33,847 nt of DNA, from the NCBI GenBank assembly GCA_039029195.1, contig JBCCGR010000051.1, positions 1 through 33,847 on the forward strand, given 5' to 3'. The translations under genes were made by a program, and so were the position numbers. The stretch's first letter is position 1. Each line of letters opens with the position of its first letter. The notes beneath the pieces are model-generated. The model did no database searches. It saw only the letters and a list, made by a program, of their open reading frames with translations, and was not told the origin of the DNA. Shown piece after piece: positions 32,011 through 33,847 of the stretch. This stretch comes from JBCCGR01 sp039029195. GTDB lineage: Bacteria; Pseudomonadota; Alphaproteobacteria; Rhizobiales; Rhizobiaceae.

Positions 32011-33847
32011 CTAAAGCTTCAATCGCCGAAGTCGTAGCGCGTTGGCGATCACGCTGACCGATGAAAGGCTCATGGCCGCAGCGGCCAGCATGGGCGACAG
32101 CATCATGCCGGTGAAAGGATAAAGCGCGCCCGCCGCGATGGGAACACCGGTCGCGTTGTACGCAAAGGCAAAGAACAGATTCTGTTTGATGTTGGAAGAT
32201 GCAGCGCGGGCAAGCGTGCCGGCCCTGCCGATGCCGGACAGATCACCTTTCAGGAGCACGATACCAGCGCTTTCCTTTGCAGCGTCCGCACCGACGCCCA
32301 TGGCTATTCCCACATCGGCGGCCGCGAGCGCAGGAGCGTCGTTGATCCCGTCCCCTGCCATGGCGACGGTTTTTCCGTCGGCCTGCAGAGACGTCACAAG
32401 AGCAAGCTTGTCATCAGGCATTAGGCCCGCATGAACATGTTCAATGGCGAGCTGCGATCCAACCTTGCGGGCAACGGCGGACGCATCACCGGTTGCCATC
32501 ACGATCTCAATGCCTGCGCTGCGAAGCACATTCAAGGATTGTTCGGCGGTTGGTTTGATGGCATCGCGCAGGCTGATTTTGCCGACAAACTGGCCATTTT
32601 TGGCAACAAAGACAGGCGTGTCTCCAGCGCCATTCTCCGCGTCAGGAACCCCCGCAACATCGATCTGCTGCATGAGTTTTAAATTGCCCAAAGCCACAGA
32701 AGCGCCCGCGACCATTCCCGTAACCCCCAGTCCGGGGAGTGTCTCGAAGTCTGCCACGTCCAAGGCGGCAAGGCTGTGCTTTGCCGCCTCATCGCCAATC
32801 GCCTGAGCGATTGGGTGCTGGGAACCCTGCTCCAGCGAATGCGCCAATGCGAGCACGTCAGCTTCGACCCCACCCTCTGCCGGAGCAATGTTGACCACTT
32901 CGGGTCGCCCTTGTGTCAGCGTCCCGGTTTTATCCACGATCAGAACGTCGACCTGTCCCATCCGCTCCAGAGCTTCAGCGTCACGCACCAGAATTCCGGC
33001 CTGCGCGCCGCGCCCGGTCGCGGTCATCACCGACATGGGCGTTGCAAGTCCAAGTGCACACGGGCAAGCGATGATGAGGACGGATACCGCCGCGACAATT
33101 GCGTGGCCCAGCGATGGCTCCGGCCCAACGGCAAGCCAGATCAAAAAGGCCACCACGGCGCTGGCAACAACAGTCGGCACAAACCAGCTCGCAACGCGGT
33201 CAACCTGGGTCTGAACTGGCGCCCGCGAGCGCTGTGCTTGCGCAACCATCGACACGATGCCCGACAGTCGCGTGGACGCACCCACCCCGGTTGCTTCAAT
33301 CACAAGAGACCCATTCCGGTTGAGCGTTCCGGCATAGACAGGATCGCCCCGAGATTTTGCCGGCAAGGCGGACTCGCCAGTCAGCAGGGATTCATCGATC
33401 TCCGATTGACCGCTAGCAACCAATCCATCGACGGGCACGGCCTCCCCCGCAAGCACGCGAAGCTTGTCCCCTTCCAGGATATTGTCGAGTGGCGCTGAAT
33501 AGTCGTCCGCACCATCAATCACGCGGCGCGCCGTTTTCGGTGCAACATCCATCAGCGCCCGGACGGCGTCGCCCGTTCGTTCCCGTGCGCGAAGTTCCAT
33601 GATTTGGCCGAGAAGCACCAGAACGATGATGACCGCGCTTGCTTCAAAGTAAACGGCAACGGTTCCGTTGCTGCTTCGAAGCGTATCCGGAAACACGCCA
33701 GGAAGAGCAACGGCGATGACACTGTAAACAAACGCTGTGCCCACCCCGAGCGTTATCAGAGTCCACATGTTGAAGTTGCGGGTTTGCATGGACGCAAGAC
33801 CACGCTCAAAAAACGGCAACCCCGCCCAAAGCACAATTGGAATCGCA
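32011..33847 (-). CDS. copA: Copper-exporting P1B-type ATPase, C-terminal part, cut by window edge
   Basis: The frame stays open through base 33847, so the gene begins outside the window; about 611 residues are visible. It starts in a membrane helix (PIVLWAGLPFFERG), followed by the actuator motif LLTGESALP. The transport motif is ACPCALGLATPM, with CPC marking a Cu+/Ag+ pump. The phosphorylated Asp is in VDKTGTLTQG, and the hinge is VAMAGDGINDAPALAAADV. The last helices carry FAYNATGVPIAAGALYP and AMSLSSVSVIANALRL, the YN and M-SS residues that form the Cu+ sites of CopA. N-terminal metal-binding domains, if any, are not visible. It moves Cu+ from cytosol to periplasm. It lies 142 bases upstream of glgP with no evident link. 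Confidence 0.94.
   Translation of the reverse strand, partial: AIPIVLWAGLPFFERGLASMQTRNFNMWTLITLGVGTAFVYSVIAVALPGVFPDTLRSSNGTVAVYFEASAVIIVLVLLGQIMELRARERTGDAVRALMDVAPKTARRVIDGADDYSAPLDNILEGDKLRVLAGEAVPVDGLVASGQSEIDESLLTGESALPAKSRGDPVYAGTLNRNGSLVIEATGVGASTRLSGIVSMVAQAQRSRAPVQTQVDRVASWFVPTVVASAVVAFLIWLAVGPEPSLGHAIVAAVSVLIIACPCALGLATPMSVMTATGRGAQAGILVRDAEALERMGQVDVLIVDKTGTLTQGRPEVVNIAPAEGGVEADVLALAHSLEQGSQHPIAQAIGDEAAKHSLAALDVADFETLPGLGVTGMVAGASVALGNLKLMQQIDVAGVPDAENGAGDTPVFVAKNGQFVGKISLRDAIKPTAEQSLNVLRSAGIEIVMATGDASAVARKVGSQLAIEHVHAGLMPDDKLALVTSLQADGKTVAMAGDGINDAPALAAADVGIAMGVGADAAKESAGIVLLKGDLSGIGRAGTLARAASSNIKQNLFFAFAYNATGVPIAAGALYPFTGMMLSPMLAAAAMSLSSVSVIANALRLRRLKL

Noticed and set aside
1..33847. 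Mobile elements, CRISPR arrays, tRNA or rRNA genes
   Set aside because: No transposase or integrase domains, direct-repeat arrays or tRNA-like cloverleafs were seen on reading the window.

Overview
The window reads as chromosome from an alphaproteobacterium, most likely order Hyphomicrobiales (Rhizobiales). The reasons are the glgP-glgB-glgC-glgA-pgm gene order known from Agrobacterium and Rhizobium, the divergent acdR/acdS pair, small secreted proteins of a rhizobial type, and moderately high GC with GTG and TTG starts. No rRNA, tRNA, CRISPR array, insertion sequence or integrase was seen. Coding density is very high: no gene-free stretch exceeds 300 bases, and the longest (8505-8782, 278 bases) is the leader of livK.

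Left part (1-9988). A run of minus-strand genes goes from a Lrp-type regulator through a small secreted protein and a large MscS-family channel into the 5' end of a cytochrome P450 cut by the window edge. Divergent from the regulator is acdS, ACC deaminase, which keeps the residues that separate it from D-cysteine desulfhydrase. It converges, with 4 bases between stop codons, on a minus-strand run transcribed in the order phage-type GH19 muramidase/chitinase-like protein, soluble reductive-dehalogenase-like corrinoid/Fe-S protein, NodU/CmcH-type carbamoyltransferase. The plus-strand gene livK then encodes the periplasmic binding protein of a branched-chain amino-acid transporter. It is preceded by a structured leader and followed by a textbook intrinsic terminator.

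Middle part (10017-20615). Two genes I do not recognise diverge around a perfect 7-bp dyad: a 195-residue two-helix membrane protein and a 1053-residue single-pass protein with a very large, cysteine-paired, probably periplasmic body. A small Cys-rich secreted protein follows. Next comes the livG-livF-livH-livM transport operon (two ATPases and two permeases), separated from livK by about 4.5 kb. It is followed by a hot-dog acyl-CoA hydratase-like gene and a cyclopropane-fatty-acid synthase.

Right part (20781-33847). A six-gene glycogen operon, transcribed glgP-glgB-glgC-glgA-pgm-glgX, covers phosphorolysis, branching, ADP-glucose synthesis, chain elongation, glucose-1-P/glucose-6-P exchange and debranching. 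It starts behind an AT-rich promoter region with a perfect inverted repeat. Beyond it lies the C-terminal part of a CopA-type copper-exporting ATPase that runs off the window.

The least explained items are the 1053-residue protein with its divergent partner, and the soluble reductive-dehalogenase homologue with no partner genes.
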